A stretch of 23,940 nucleotides of DNA from positions 1 through 23,940 of the IMG/VR virus record IMGVR_UViG_3300021197_000077, one strand, 5' to 3'. Under the pieces are notes generated by a model, which made no database searches, was not told the DNA's origin, and worked only from the letters and a program-made list of their open reading frames with translations. The position numbers and the translations under genes are program-made. Positions 1 to 7,126 of this stretch are shown here, piece after piece (position 1 is the stretch's first letter; each line of letters starts with the position of its first letter). This DNA is from a virus.

Positions 1-8
1 TTATACTC

Positions 9-323
9 CTATCCGTTTATGTAAGGTCTATGATTAATATAAAAAGAAACTCCCATTTCATACGTGTCTGTTTCATATGAGTATATACCTGAAAGAGAGT
101 CGGCAACATTTTTAACTAGCTCGTATTTTCTTTCATCAGACAGTTCGTGATCGTATCCAAAGTTAACAGGAATAGCGGTAACAACATTCTGCCAATGTTT
201 ATGTATGTCACTGCCACCTTCGGTCTTCTCGCCTGTGGGTTCATAACGGTTTTCGTATACAAATACAACAGCATCGTTGTGATTCCATACTTTTATTTGT
301 AGTGTTTTATCCTCAAAAATCAT
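9..323 (-). CDS. hypothetical protein, 104 aa, last complete gene of the early arm
   Basis: I do not recognise this family. The protein is acidic and soluble-looking, with no membrane segment, cysteine cluster or obvious nucleotide-binding motif. The start is supported by a GGAG-type ribosome binding site a few bases upstream that overlaps the stop of the primase gene, so the two are probably translated in tandem. Downstream of its TAG stop another AGGAG sequence is visible at the very edge of the window, so the minus-strand operon probably continues to the left. Its place directly after a primase suggests, by neighbourhood only, an early or replication-phase role. Confidence 0.75.
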   Translation of the reverse strand: MIFEDKTLQIKVWNHNDAVVFVYENRYEPTGEKTEGGSDIHKHWQNVVTAIPVNFGYDHELSDERKYELVKNVADSLSGIYSYETDTYEMGVSFYINHRPYING

Positions 324-324
324 A

Positions 325-1113
325 TTAGTCTCCTAGTGTTGTTAAGTTTTCAAAGTCAGTCGGGTTGCGATATTTAATATCGTCTGTGAGCCGTAGAACT
401 TTAACGTTGTCTACATACCCACGTAATTCTTTTGCAATCTGTAGTGTCTTGGGTAATGCGTCAGGGTCTAGTGCAATTACTACCGTAGAGAACTGAGTTA
501 AGTACTCCCTATGTGCCTCAGAGAGTGACGTACCCAACACTGCGACCCCGACATATACGCCACTCTCTGAGCATCCAGAACTGCCTGTCGCACCCACAAT
601 GGCTGCACTTATACAGTCCTCAACGACTACAGCAGTTTTACCACGTCCAGACACGTATGGCAATACACTTTTTCCGTATCGTTTCCACTTTGGTAATCTT
701 TTTGTGAGGCTTCTGCCACTGGCATCCACCATAACATTGCCCTGCATAATAGGGAACACCACACGATCTTCCTTCACATCATACAACAACCCCAATGCTT
801 TGGGGTCAAGCTGCCATTGCTCACAGAAGTCGGCAATCTTAAAGTGATCTTGTACAAGATAGTCAGGCTTGTCGAATTTCGTGGAGTGTGTTTCTTCTGC
901 AACACTGCCCAATGACTTACGTATGTCATCTGCGGTAAGATGTACACGAGTGCCACCCGACTCAGGGCAACTAGCCTTGTAACAATTCCACACCGTAGAA
1001 CCCATGTTGTTTGTTACGGTGAATGTCTTGTACCCATTACAAGTAGGACAATTCATACGTTTAGTTTCACCATTTGCTAGTGTCATATTATTTATAATAT
1101 TATATACACTCAT
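325..1113 (-). CDS. phage DNA primase with zinc ribbon and TOPRIM domain, no helicase
   Basis: Probable primase laying RNA primers on the lagging strand. A zinc ribbon is visible near the N-terminus (Cys22-x2-Cys25-x18-Cys44-x4-Cys49). A TOPRIM fold follows from about residue 158, with the glutamate in VVEDCISA (E165) and the metal-binding pair DPD (D216, D218). This is the zinc ribbon-TOPRIM order of T7 gp4 and bacterial DnaG. At 262 aa it stops where the T7 helicase domain would begin, so it is a stand-alone primase or needs a helicase encoded elsewhere. The start overlaps the integrase stop by four bases (ATGA), indicating translational coupling. The motifs are seen directly; the primase role is from family knowledge. 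Confidence 0.88.
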   Translation of the reverse strand: MSVYNIINNMTLANGETKRMNCPTCNGYKTFTVTNNMGSTVWNCYKASCPESGGTRVHLTADDIRKSLGSVAEETHSTKFDKPDYLVQDHFKIADFCEQWQLDPKALGLLYDVKEDRVVFPIMQGNVMVDASGRSLTKRLPKWKRYGKSVLPYVSGRGKTAVVVEDCISAAIVGATGSSGCSESGVYVGVAVLGTSLSEAHREYLTQFSTVVIALDPDALPKTLQIAKELRGYVDNVKVLRLTDDIKYRNPTDFENLTTLGD

Positions 1114-2234
1114 AATGTATCACCTTTATTGTTACTCCCTACAGTCGATTGTACAGTTATGTCTCTCTGTGTCAAGGCACTATTTGCACTTTCGTAAGTA
1201 TGCTTGTGATATGGTTTCACAGAAGACACATGTGTATGCCCTGATACAGCCATGATTTGTGGCAATGGTACACCCTTGTCTATCATTTGTGTTATACCAG
1301 TTCTCCTTATGTCCATAAGACGTAGCTCTTCAGGTAGTTTTGCTAACCGCATGATCCTTCGTCCAACCTTGGACAGTCTCTCCATTGCGTATGGTTTGTA
1401 CACACCCTTAGTAGGTACGGGATGTGGCACTACCCACTGCTGAAAACCAAAGTCTGCTTTGTGCTCACGCAGCATCTCAGCTAGGTTATCAGAGATAGGA
1501 AGGAACACATCAGCCCTACGCTTACTCTGCTCTAATGTAAGCTGTTGCTTATCCAAGTCAAGGTTAGACCACTCAAGCATACGCATATCACCCAGACGCT
1601 GACACCACTCGTATGCCATGTGTACAATCAACCCCACATTCCTGTAGTCAAAGTCGCTGTAAGCTACATCAAGGAACTTGTTCACCTCACCGTGTGACCA
1701 CACCATCTTACGCTGCTTAGTTGTCTTACGCTTTATCTTGTTAAATGGGTTTTGCTCTGCATGTTCCATTTGTATAGCGTAATTGTACACTCTGCTTGCA
1801 CATGTTGCCGCATGATTAGCAAAGCTGATGCCACGTTTGACCCACCCCTCGTATGCAGCCTTTGCAACTTTAGGTGTAACGTCTTTGTACTTACGACACC
1901 CAATTGTCTGGTGTAATATGGTCAGGAAGTACCTATAATCTACCTTAGTTGTATCACGCAACATATTGAAATCATTAGATTGATAATAAAAGTTAATCAA
2001 GTCTGTGACCTTGCTGCTTGGCTTCAATCCTACAACCTTAGCTTGTTCTACACGCCAATCATCTATTGCCTTGTTGTGTTCACGTGCAATCTTTCGCACC
2101 TGTCTAAGATCACAACCGTACTCTTCACGCTTAACCACACCTGCATCTACCAGTGTCTGTGGTGGATTGAAACGGTATGAGATGTCACCCGAAGGTGACA
2201 CCCGTTGCTGTACATATCGTGGCAGTGTATTCAT
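1110..2234 (-). CDS. int: tyrosine recombinase / phage integrase
   Basis: Site-specific recombinase of the tyrosine family, 374 aa, the usual length for phage integrases. An N-terminal arm region is followed by a SAM-like core-binding domain (about residues 74-165) and the catalytic domain. Catalytic residues that can be placed are Arg213 (CQRLGDMRMLEW), Arg310 (MDIRRTG), His333 (SGHTH) and the nucleophile Tyr342 (KPYHKHT). The histidine that normally begins the HxxR motif is Met307 here. The gene is joined by overlapping stop/start codons to the DUF932 gene upstream and the primase downstream, so it is not an isolated lysogeny cassette. I could not identify an att site. Integration, resolution of multimers or DNA inversion are all possible uses. 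Confidence 0.92.
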   Translation of the reverse strand: MNTLPRYVQQRVSPSGDISYRFNPPQTLVDAGVVKREEYGCDLRQVRKIAREHNKAIDDWRVEQAKVVGLKPSSKVTDLINFYYQSNDFNMLRDTTKVDYRYFLTILHQTIGCRKYKDVTPKVAKAAYEGWVKRGISFANHAATCASRVYNYAIQMEHAEQNPFNKIKRKTTKQRKMVWSHGEVNKFLDVAYSDFDYRNVGLIVHMAYEWCQRLGDMRMLEWSNLDLDKQQLTLEQSKRRADVFLPISDNLAEMLREHKADFGFQQWVVPHPVPTKGVYKPYAMERLSKVGRRIMRLAKLPEELRLMDIRRTGITQMIDKGVPLPQIMAVSGHTHVSSVKPYHKHTYESANSALTQRDITVQSTVGSNNKGDTL

Positions 2235-3082
2235 TAAGCAGCTTCCAACTGAATGAAACGATCATCAGATACCCACTTGCTCACCTCTTGCTCACGACTA
2301 AACATGCTGATGGCCTGTGTGTCATTGCCAGTGTTACGTAAGCTAAACCCATTACGCTCATCAGCATGTGATGCATAGTTTGTGAACGCAGAGTACAATG
2401 CCCACTTGTTGTGACCACGTTGTGAAGCCTCATGGCAATACAACTCGTACATCTTTTCAGACTTACGCTTGGATGTAATCATGTCCTCAAGCAAAGACTG
2501 TATGTTTACATATTTAAGATCAGTATCAGCCCACACCTGCATCTTGGCAGTCTCTTGGTAGAAGTCACGTCTTGCACGATTTAACTCGTAGATGAAACCA
2601 TCTAACGTAAAGTTAGACGTGTTCTTTTTACGAACCTTGTCGTATTCGCCACGTATCATGCCGTTTGTGCAGAAATAATCAATCTGACCAAAGAACACTT
2701 GGTTGCTGCACGAACCATCAATGCCATGCAGTGAGATAATACGATTACCTAGCGTAGTTGTGTGTTTTTCTGTGGCAATCTCTACCTGCATGTCAGGCAG
2801 TGTAATGTCTAACATAGACCATGCACCACCTCGTGCAGTACGCCAGTTGTACTTGGCATTTGTCATCTCTGATGGCTCAAGATTCTCTGTCAGTGTGTCC
2901 ATGACACCACGGTAGAAGTCACCGTGTGATGCACAGGTAAAACCTGTACCCACTATACCCATGTATTCACCAGTGTCACCATTGATGACATACTTCTTGT
3001 CTTTTACTCGTGTTGGTTCAAACTCCACGTCAAAATCTAGGTGGGTGGGAATGTCGAATGTGTTATGTATATCAAATGGCAT
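2234..3082 (-). CDS. DUF932-like phage/plasmid protein
   Basis: The 282-aa protein resembles the DUF932 family found in phages and plasmids. The recognisable parts are an early segment ending in GEYMGIVGTGF, a middle segment with LGNRIISLHGIDGSCSNQ and the FCTNGMIRG motif, and a charged alpha-helical C-terminal half. The family's biochemical role is not established; members often sit among replication or recombination genes, as here. The start codon overlaps the stop of a 43-aa gene (TAATG), and the stop overlaps the integrase start in the same way. An AGAAGGAGAT ribosome binding site lies just upstream. The family call is by eye from motif order and is fairly secure. Confidence 0.8.
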   Translation of the reverse strand: MPFDIHNTFDIPTHLDFDVEFEPTRVKDKKYVINGDTGEYMGIVGTGFTCASHGDFYRGVMDTLTENLEPSEMTNAKYNWRTARGGAWSMLDITLPDMQVEIATEKHTTTLGNRIISLHGIDGSCSNQVFFGQIDYFCTNGMIRGEYDKVRKKNTSNFTLDGFIYELNRARRDFYQETAKMQVWADTDLKYVNIQSLLEDMITSKRKSEKMYELYCHEASQRGHNKWALYSAFTNYASHADERNGFSLRNTGNDTQAISMFSREQEVSKWVSDDRFIQLEAA

Positions 3083-3213
3083 TACTTATCTCCTTCTAAG
3101 CTGTTGCGGATTTCTTGTAGTAGTTCTTTTAGTTTGCGGTTGTTTGCCATACGTGTGCTGGGTAGTATTTCCTCGCACATTTTAAGCAACTTTAGTTCCA
3201 GTGATTTTTTCAT
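3082..3213 (-). CDS. small basic hypothetical protein, 43 aa
   Basis: A 43-aa open frame begins MKKSLELKLLKMCEEIL and ends RNSLEGDK. It is helix-forming and rich in Lys, Leu and Glu, with no cysteine pair or membrane segment. It has a good AAAGGAA ribosome binding site 7 nt before ATG, and its TAA stop overlaps the ATG of the DUF932 gene (TAATG). Both points argue for real, coupled translation. Function is unknown; amphipathic helices of this size are often small regulators or protein-binding peptides, but nothing specific can be claimed. Confidence 0.7.
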   Translation of the reverse strand: MKKSLELKLLKMCEEILPSTRMANNRKLKELLQEIRNSLEGDK

Positions 3214-3280
3214 ATGTATTCCTTTCAGTTGTTATTGGGGCAACTCTGCCATAGTTGTATAGCATTGTCCAGACATTTCT

Positions 3281-3673
3281 TTACTTGTAAAAGATGTGTG
3301 ATCCATGTGTCACAGTTTTATCATAGTGTTTACTCCACCACGGTCTAACATAGTTAGCGTGGTAATATGTCGCACCATCAGTGTTATCTTTGTGGTAGTC
3401 ATACAATACGTTGTATGCAACTACCCTAGCATATAGCCATGATAGTTCATCTTTGGGTACATCAGACTTGCCATCACAGTACCACGAGAACTGGCACTTA
3501 CCCAAGCCCTTGCTGTACCCCTGCTTGACCACCTTACATGCATCATCGGGGAATGATTCATTGGCTACACGGTTAAGCACAACATGGGCTACAGCGTACT
3601 GCCCCACCATCGGCTCACTACGTGCCTCGTAGTACACGTTCAGTGCAAGGCATGTTAGGAATGCTTCAATCAT
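3281..3673 (-). CDS. SleB-like cell wall hydrolase
   Basis: Probable peptidoglycan hydrolase of the SleB/CwlJ (Hydrolase_2) family, 130 aa, about the size of the catalytic domain alone. Family hallmarks are ALNVYYEAR near the N-terminus (Glu16 is the likely catalytic acid), GQYAVAHVVLNRV, and the CQFSWYCDG block near residues 60-68. The first 15 residues are hydrophobic but I do not see a clean signal peptidase site. The start overlaps the end of the 70-aa gene upstream by 8 nt. It is read with replication genes, far from the holin/M15 endolysin cassette on the other strand, so it may act at a different stage from lysis, for example in entry or wall remodelling. That last point is inference. 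Confidence 0.85.
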   Translation of the reverse strand: MIEAFLTCLALNVYYEARSEPMVGQYAVAHVVLNRVANESFPDDACKVVKQGYSKGLGKCQFSWYCDGKSDVPKDELSWLYARVVAYNVLYDYHKDNTDGATYYHANYVRPWWSKHYDKTVTHGSHIFYK

Positions 3674-3878
3674 CTTTGTATAACTCCATTACTGTGTGTG
3701 TTAGATCGGAAATCATCTTGTATACGTTTTCCCAATCCCAATACTCATACGTATCTACTGCACATTCAACGAACCATTCTTCTAGGTATTCATCATCAAA
3801 GTCCTGCCAGTTCTTAGGCAGTTCCTGTGTAAGAAAGTGTGCAGATAGTTTTGCAAATACTTGTTCAAACTTAGGCAT
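3666..3878 (-). CDS. hypothetical acidic protein, 70 aa
   Basis: A small, strongly acidic protein rich in Trp, Tyr and Phe (for example DTYEYWDWENVYK in the middle). I do not recognise a family. An AAGGAGA ribosome binding site precedes the start at good spacing, and the end overlaps the start of the SleB-like hydrolase by 8 nt, which supports translation. Acidic aromatic-rich small phage proteins can be nucleic-acid mimics, but there is no direct evidence for that here. Confidence 0.72.
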   Translation of the reverse strand: MPKFEQVFAKLSAHFLTQELPKNWQDFDDEYLEEWFVECAVDTYEYWDWENVYKMISDLTHTVMELYKDD

Positions 3879-3945
3879 ATTCTATCTCCTTTGGTTTAGG
3901 TATTTGTCTGTCTGACCAATCATCACATGGATCATCAGGCGGCAT
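3871..3945 (-). CDS. possible 24-aa peptide bridging two genes
   Basis: A very short frame (begins MPPDDPCDDW, Pro/Asp-rich) starts inside the last codons of the 128-aa gene and ends on the start of the 70-aa gene, where ATGCCTAA joins the two. It fills an otherwise untranslated gap of about 56 nt in an arm where almost every gap is bridged by overlapping genes. There is no clear ribosome binding site apart from a weak AGGAT, so it would depend on coupling. Its sequence gives no functional clue. It may be chance. Confidence 0.25.
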   Translation of the reverse strand: MPPDDPCDDWSDRQIPKPKEIEYA

Positions 3946-4321
3946 CGGCTTCTGATCCTGATGTGTAGACTGATATGAATATACGTGTACCATCGCCATC
4001 GCTTTCACTGTCTGAGATGAGGCGTACTTCATTACCTGCATCAGCATATTGCTTTAGCTTTTGTATGCTAATGCGTTTGTCACCACGTTTACCACTGCGA
4101 TAGAACGTGATGTCAGCTTCTGTGCCATCAATGTACTCACCTATGATAGTGAACTTTTTACGTTCAAACCTATCTTTATCAGCGTTGTAGAACTGTTCAG
4201 TAAAAAACTTGTCAGTGTAGTCCATGCCAAAGTCCTCTAATAAGAAACTTTGCACAGTTTTGTTGGCATCTATGATGCTTTTATCTAGCATCGTCTTAGT
4301 CAGTTTGATCCTTGCGTCCAT
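3935..4321 (-). CDS. hypothetical protein, 128 aa, possible EcoRII-N-like fold
   Basis: The protein contains the block ADITFYRSGKRGDKRISI (residues about 79-96), followed by a short helix. This weakly recalls the DNA-effector-binding domain at the N-terminus of EcoRII (an IYYNSR ... KRIT pattern), but the resemblance is by eye and unverified. No catalytic motif is visible. The start has an AAAGGAG ribosome binding site and overlaps the end of the upstream membrane-protein gene. A profile search would settle the fold. Without that it should be treated as hypothetical. Confidence 0.72.
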   Translation of the reverse strand: MDARIKLTKTMLDKSIIDANKTVQSFLLEDFGMDYTDKFFTEQFYNADKDRFERKKFTIIGEYIDGTEADITFYRSGKRGDKRISIQKLKQYADAGNEVRLISDSESDGDGTRIFISVYTSGSEADAA

Positions 4322-4496
4322 AAATAACTCCTTTCAGTTTACGAAACATCCATATGAATATATACAACTGTATATACACAACGAACAATGTCTCTGTTTC
4401 AATAGACTTTACGTCATACCCTACGTTTGCTGCAATAGCAACCGTAAACATCATGGCAAAGTACGCAGCCATAGGTATGGTAAACAGGTGCATCAT
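4296..4496 (-). CDS. small inner-membrane protein, two predicted TM helices
   Basis: A 66-aa protein with two hydrophobic stretches, about residues 3-24 (MMHLFTIPMAAYFAMMFTVA region) and 36-51 (TLFVVYIQLYIFIWMF). They are separated by a short acidic loop and followed by a basic tail (RKLKGVIYGRK), which suggests an inner-membrane hairpin with a cytoplasmic C-terminus. The start overlaps the preceding stop as ATGA and the end overlaps the next gene by 26 nt. Small early membrane proteins of this type can be superinfection-exclusion or host-takeover factors; no family is recognised. Confidence 0.72.
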   Translation of the reverse strand: MMHLFTIPMAAYFAMMFTVAIAANVGYDVKSIETETLFVVYIQLYIFIWMFRKLKGVIYGRKDQTD

Positions 4497-4732
4497 TGTA
4501 AGGCAATAGGTGCAGAATGTATGTACCCATAATCTTTGTATTCTTCCATTTCAAACTCACCACATTCTATAAATGATATGTTGGTTGCGTCTGGATAGTA
4601 ATGCCTTGCCATGTGTAATGCCAATTCAGTTGCGCTATGCCAATCATCAACGGTGGGATAGAGGTCATCTAACTCAACGACACTATCCACACCATCAATA
4701 TCAATGGTTACATCGTAACCCATTACTTTCAT
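4493..4732 (-). CDS. hypothetical acidic protein, 79 aa
   Basis: Unrecognised acidic protein with a repeated VDSVVELDDLYPTVDDW-type segment and a tyrosine-rich C-terminus. I chose the start at 4732 because it overlaps the upstream stop as ATGA and has AAAGGA eight bases before it. An in-frame ATG at 4756 would add eight residues but lies well inside the upstream gene. The end overlaps the start of the membrane-protein gene as ATGA. Function is unknown. Confidence 0.68.
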   Translation of the reverse strand: MKVMGYDVTIDIDGVDSVVELDDLYPTVDDWHSATELALHMARHYYPDATNISFIECGEFEMEEYKDYGYIHSAPIALQ

Positions 4733-5022
4733 CCAACCATTCCTTTGTAACTCCATGCACGATCATCATTAGGCAGCACACACGGCTTCCAGTGGCATGG
4801 TCTGTCTTCATATTCCTCGTGCTTTTGTGGCTTAAAGTTAAACGTTTCCTTTAACACATATGCTTTGTGGCGCAAGTCACCTAACGTACTCAAGTTTACG
4901 TCAAACATTTCTGCTGCATCATCTAGCATAGTGTCTAACGCATTGTACAACGCAAGTATTTCTAATGCTTTGTCCTCTTGAAGTAGGTATGTTAGTTTCT
5001 CTGGTGTTTTTGTTTTGGTCAT
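4729..5022 (-). CDS. hypothetical helical protein, 97 aa
   Basis: The protein is predicted mostly helical (KALEILALYNALDTMLDDAAEMF). The LDDAAEMFDVNLSTLGDLRHKAY segment could be read as a degenerate helix-turn-helix. The tail has two cysteines about nine residues apart. Start support is strong, with AAGGAG 8 nt before ATG and a four-base ATGA overlap with the upstream stop. The end overlaps the next start in the same way. A DNA-binding role is only a possibility. Confidence 0.7.
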   Translation of the reverse strand: MTKTKTPEKLTYLLQEDKALEILALYNALDTMLDDAAEMFDVNLSTLGDLRHKAYVLKETFNFKPQKHEEYEDRPCHWKPCVLPNDDRAWSYKGMVG

Positions 5023-5414
5023 GGTTTTGCTCCTTCTGCATATAGGTATGGTCTGTTTACGGGATTACCAACCACCATACTTGGTTGTATTTGTAGGACT
5101 GCACGTTTGGCTGTACGAACAGGTCTTGTGTCTATGACATCTACAAATGTGTCAAACTTGTACGGATTATACGACACAAGTGTGTAGTCCAAATAGTCTG
5201 GGTCAAAGTCATTAAACACTGTGATGTCACCACGCACAAATGCATGTACATTCTTCTTGCCCTCACGCAGTACACGCTCACGCCCTGCCTTACGTACAAC
5301 AAACGTAGGATTGTTTATGTGTACTTTGTCAGTGTGTAGCAATACTCTGCCCGTCCTACATGAACGAACAGACCATATGTATTTATGTAGATTGAAGTAT
5401 ACTTCAACTCTCAT
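5019..5414 (-). CDS. conserved phage hypothetical protein, 131 aa
   Basis: Begins MRVEVYFNLHKYIWSVRS, a pattern I associate with a family of small phage proteins of unknown function; the family link is from memory. The body is beta-rich, basic and soluble. I placed the start at 5414, where AAGGAA precedes ATG, rather than at the upstream in-frame ATG at 5432, which would lie before that ribosome binding site. Its first codons overlap the last codons of the 40-aa gene upstream by 11 nt, and its stop forms ATGA with the next start. Confidence 0.72.
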   Translation of the reverse strand: MRVEVYFNLHKYIWSVRSCRTGRVLLHTDKVHINNPTFVVRKAGRERVLREGKKNVHAFVRGDITVFNDFDPDYLDYTLVSYNPYKFDTFVDVIDTRPVRTAKRAVLQIQPSMVVGNPVNRPYLYAEGAKP

Positions 5415-5526
5415 TGTATTTTCCTTTCGCATAATTTATGCATACACGTTTGTCAGATGATATGATGATGACCTTTCCGTCATCACCATACACAACCCAT
5501 TTATTTTTGTAGGGAACTAAGTACAT
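5404..5526 (-). CDS. small hypothetical protein, 40 aa
   Basis: A 40-aa frame begins MYLVPYKNKWVVYGDDGKV and ends KGKYNES. It looks like a small beta-sheet protein. The ATG overlaps the stop of the winged-helix-like gene (TAATG) and the TGA falls just inside the next gene, so it exactly fills the gap between them. This junction geometry is the same as at many other boundaries of this arm. No family is recognised. Confidence 0.6.
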   Translation of the reverse strand: MYLVPYKNKWVVYGDDGKVIIISSDKRVCINYAKGKYNES

Positions 5527-5864
5527 TAACTAGCAAGCTGCTCTAGTTGACTTTGTACTTTGCGTAGTTGTACTCGCAACTCACGCTCTTGCTTAAGCAA
5601 TTTTGTCTTACCAGTATACTTGCCCTTGATAAGCCCAAGTGTTTTTAATACTTGTATACGGTATACAATACGGTTGGGCAATTCATTCATTGCTTCTGCA
5701 ATTTGTGCAATGGTCATTTCATCCCATAGCTCGACAATAACCTCATCAATTACACAGTAGTTGTATGTATATGATTTTGCACGATTCATGTGATATGTAT
5801 GATCTGCATACAATTCTGGGTGTGCGGCTTTAACTACAGGTGTGTTTGGGTTTGAGTTTGTCAT
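5526..5864 (-). CDS. putative winged-helix regulator with coiled-coil tail, 112 aa
   Basis: The middle of the protein (about residues 48-82) reads as a helix-turn-helix with a wing: MTIAQIAEAMNELPNRIVYR, then VLKTLGLIKGKYTGK. A Leu/Gln/Glu/Arg-rich C-terminal helix (residues 86-110) could dimerise as a coiled coil. This layout suits a dimeric DNA-binding regulator, and this is one candidate for binding the palindrome repeated in this arm. That link is inference. An AGGAGAAT ribosome binding site precedes the ATG. The DNA-binding call is moderately supported; no specific family is assigned. Confidence 0.7.
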   Translation of the reverse strand: MTNSNPNTPVVKAAHPELYADHTYHMNRAKSYTYNYCVIDEVIVELWDEMTIAQIAEAMNELPNRIVYRIQVLKTLGLIKGKYTGKTKLLKQERELRVQLRKVQSQLEQLAS

Positions 5865-5887
5865 AATATATTCTCCTATGTTGGGGT

Positions 5888-6040
5888 TTAGTTTGCTAGT
5901 TTACGGTTAATTTGCTTTTGCTTACGTGCAATCTTACGCTCTCGCTTCCAATCATCACGCTTGCTTGGTTTGTCAAACTGTCCAACGTTGGACGCTTTTG
6001 ACTTAGAAAACTTAATAAAGTTTTGCATCTCGTAACGCAT
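5888..6040 (-). CDS. small basic protein, 50 aa, containing an in-frame palindrome
   Basis: The frame begins MRYEMQNFIKFSKSKASNV and ends in a very basic tail (KRERKIARKQKQINRKLAN). It has a GAAGGAA ribosome binding site eight bases before ATG and sits neatly between its neighbours. The 14-bp palindrome at 5980-5993 lies within it and is read as Ser-Asn-Val-Gly, exactly as in the 223-aa protein. The lysine/arginine-rich tail suggests nucleic-acid binding. It is otherwise unrecognised. Confidence 0.62.
   Translation of the reverse strand: MRYEMQNFIKFSKSKASNVGQFDKPSKRDDWKRERKIARKQKQINRKLAN
5980..5993. promoter_or_regulatory. palindromic operator-like site, copy 1 (inside the 50-aa gene)
   Basis: Perfect GTCCAACGTTGGAC within coding sequence, preceded by ACT and followed by GCTTTT on the plus strand. 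In the minus-strand frame it reads as Ser-Asn-Val-Gly. Confidence 0.6.
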
Positions 6041-6081
6041 TTTGCTTTTCCTTCTGCTTTGGTTTACGTTTGTTGCCCTTT

Positions 6082-6357
6082 TTAGGTGGCACTGTCTGCG
6101 GTGACTTGCGTTCCTGTAGCATTGCCCTTGCCACGGGATTTATGTATGTGAGTTTTGTCGATTTCATCACGTATCTCCTGTAATGCTCGTATCAAACTTG
6201 TGAGCGAACTGCCATAACGTACAATATACATGTCTGCTGTCGCTGGCAATATTGCGATTTCTTGTACCCATGTTTTACCATTGTCTCCGTGTTGGGCAAT
6301 TGAAACTTCATTGCCCTTGTGCTTAACATTTATGTTATTGAAAACTAAACCCATCAT
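6082..6357 (-). CDS. hypothetical protein, 91 aa
   Basis: A small protein with a beta-rich N-terminal half (MGLVFNNINVKHKGNEVSI ... WVQEIAILP) followed by a helix (SSLTSLIRALQEIRDEIDK) and a polar tail. Two consecutive ATG codons at 6357 and 6354 can serve as start; the first overlaps the stop of the GP88-like gene (TAATG). I see no catalytic motif and do not recognise the family. Tight coupling to the GP88-like gene suggests the two are made together. Confidence 0.7.
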   Translation of the reverse strand: MMGLVFNNINVKHKGNEVSIAQHGDNGKTWVQEIAILPATADMYIVRYGSSLTSLIRALQEIRDEIDKTHIHKSRGKGNATGTQVTADSAT

Positions 6358-7046
6358 TACACTCCTTGTGCTACTTGATCTGCTTTGCGTTTACTTGCAC
6401 CATGTGCAGGAAAACCTACGATTGCATCACGCATTCTTGCACACAATTGGCAATCAACACATGCTACATCATCCTTGACCACGGCAGGGCATACAACAAC
6501 CTTGCGTCCTTTAGGTGTGGTTGTATTAGTCATCTGATCGGCAGGTAAAACGGTGGTCACTGGTGCAATGCCAAGATCATACAATGCATCAGCATGATTG
6601 AGATTGTTACCAGACAGGTTGACCACAAAGCCCTTGTCATTCATATGCTTGACTACTTGTGCATTATGCTTGCTAGTCAATACGGGATAGTGTGTGTATG
6701 TCCAACCACGTTTGCCAGTGTTAGCATCGGCAAGCTCTGCATTGGCATCGGCATCAAGTAATTTGCCATCACCTGCAAGATCACCTGCTTGATTGTGCCG
6801 CCACAATTCACCAACCTTGAACGATTTGACTTTGGCAATGAATGTTGACCAACCATCGCCACGTTCACGCTTAGTCACCTTTGCCCAATGCATAGCAAGT
6901 GGGCCACCGTTAGCATAGCAGCCACCTTCGTTTGCATTGTTGAACGGGCAAACATCGGGGCATGTATCTGCTGATGTGGTTGTGACGGGTATCTTACCAA
7001 CCTTGCGATTGTTTGATTTGATTGTGGTATGTACTTGATAAGTCAT
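6357..7046 (-). CDS. GP88-like cysteine-rich phage protein
   Basis: This 229-aa protein matches my memory of a family in phages and alphaproteobacterial genomes, related to mycobacteriophage gene product 88. An N-terminal stretch KVGKIPVTTTSADTCP is followed by Cys29, Cys33 and Cys43 (GGCYA), a central GELWRHNQAGDL and TGKRGWTYTH region, then a second cluster Cys186, Cys196-x2-Cys199-x2-Cys202 and the ending VGFPAHG. Seven cysteines in two clusters would suit an iron-sulfur or zinc site, but the chemistry is not known to me. It is the first gene after promoter P1 and one palindrome, with ACGGAGT as ribosome binding site. Confidence 0.78.
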   Translation of the reverse strand: MTYQVHTTIKSNNRKVGKIPVTTTSADTCPDVCPFNNANEGGCYANGGPLAMHWAKVTKRERGDGWSTFIAKVKSFKVGELWRHNQAGDLAGDGKLLDADANAELADANTGKRGWTYTHYPVLTSKHNAQVVKHMNDKGFVVNLSGNNLNHADALYDLGIAPVTTVLPADQMTNTTTPKGRKVVVCPAVVKDDVACVDCQLCARMRDAIVGFPAHGASKRKADQVAQGV

Positions 7047-7066
7047 TCGACTAACTCCGTTAAAGT

Positions 7067-7080
7067 GTCCAACGTTGGAC
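7067..7080. promoter_or_regulatory. palindromic operator-like site, copy 2
   Basis: Perfect palindrome GTCCAACGTTGGAC, about 10 bases downstream of the predicted transcription start of P1 and upstream of the ribosome binding site of the GP88-like gene. On the minus strand it is flanked by GAAACC on the left and ACTTT on the right, a context shared with the copies at 7459 and 8678. The position suits a repressor roadblock. Confidence 0.7.
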
Positions 7081-7096
7081 GGTTTCGGTTTGCTTT

Positions 7097-7126
7097 AGTA
7101 TATGTATACGTTATTTATACTTTCAA
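7097..7126 (-). promoter_or_regulatory. putative sigma70-like promoter P1 for the GP88-like gene
   Basis: On the minus strand TTGAAA (7126-7121) is followed after 18 bases by TATACT (7102-7097). It lies about 50 bases upstream of the GP88-like start and overlaps an AT-rich inverted repeat, with the palindrome just downstream. Prediction from sequence only. Confidence 0.5.

Noticed and set aside
3214-3280. Peptides of 13-27 codons before the 43-aa gene
   Set aside because: No convincing ribosome binding site, and the frames overlap one another; nothing separates them from chance.
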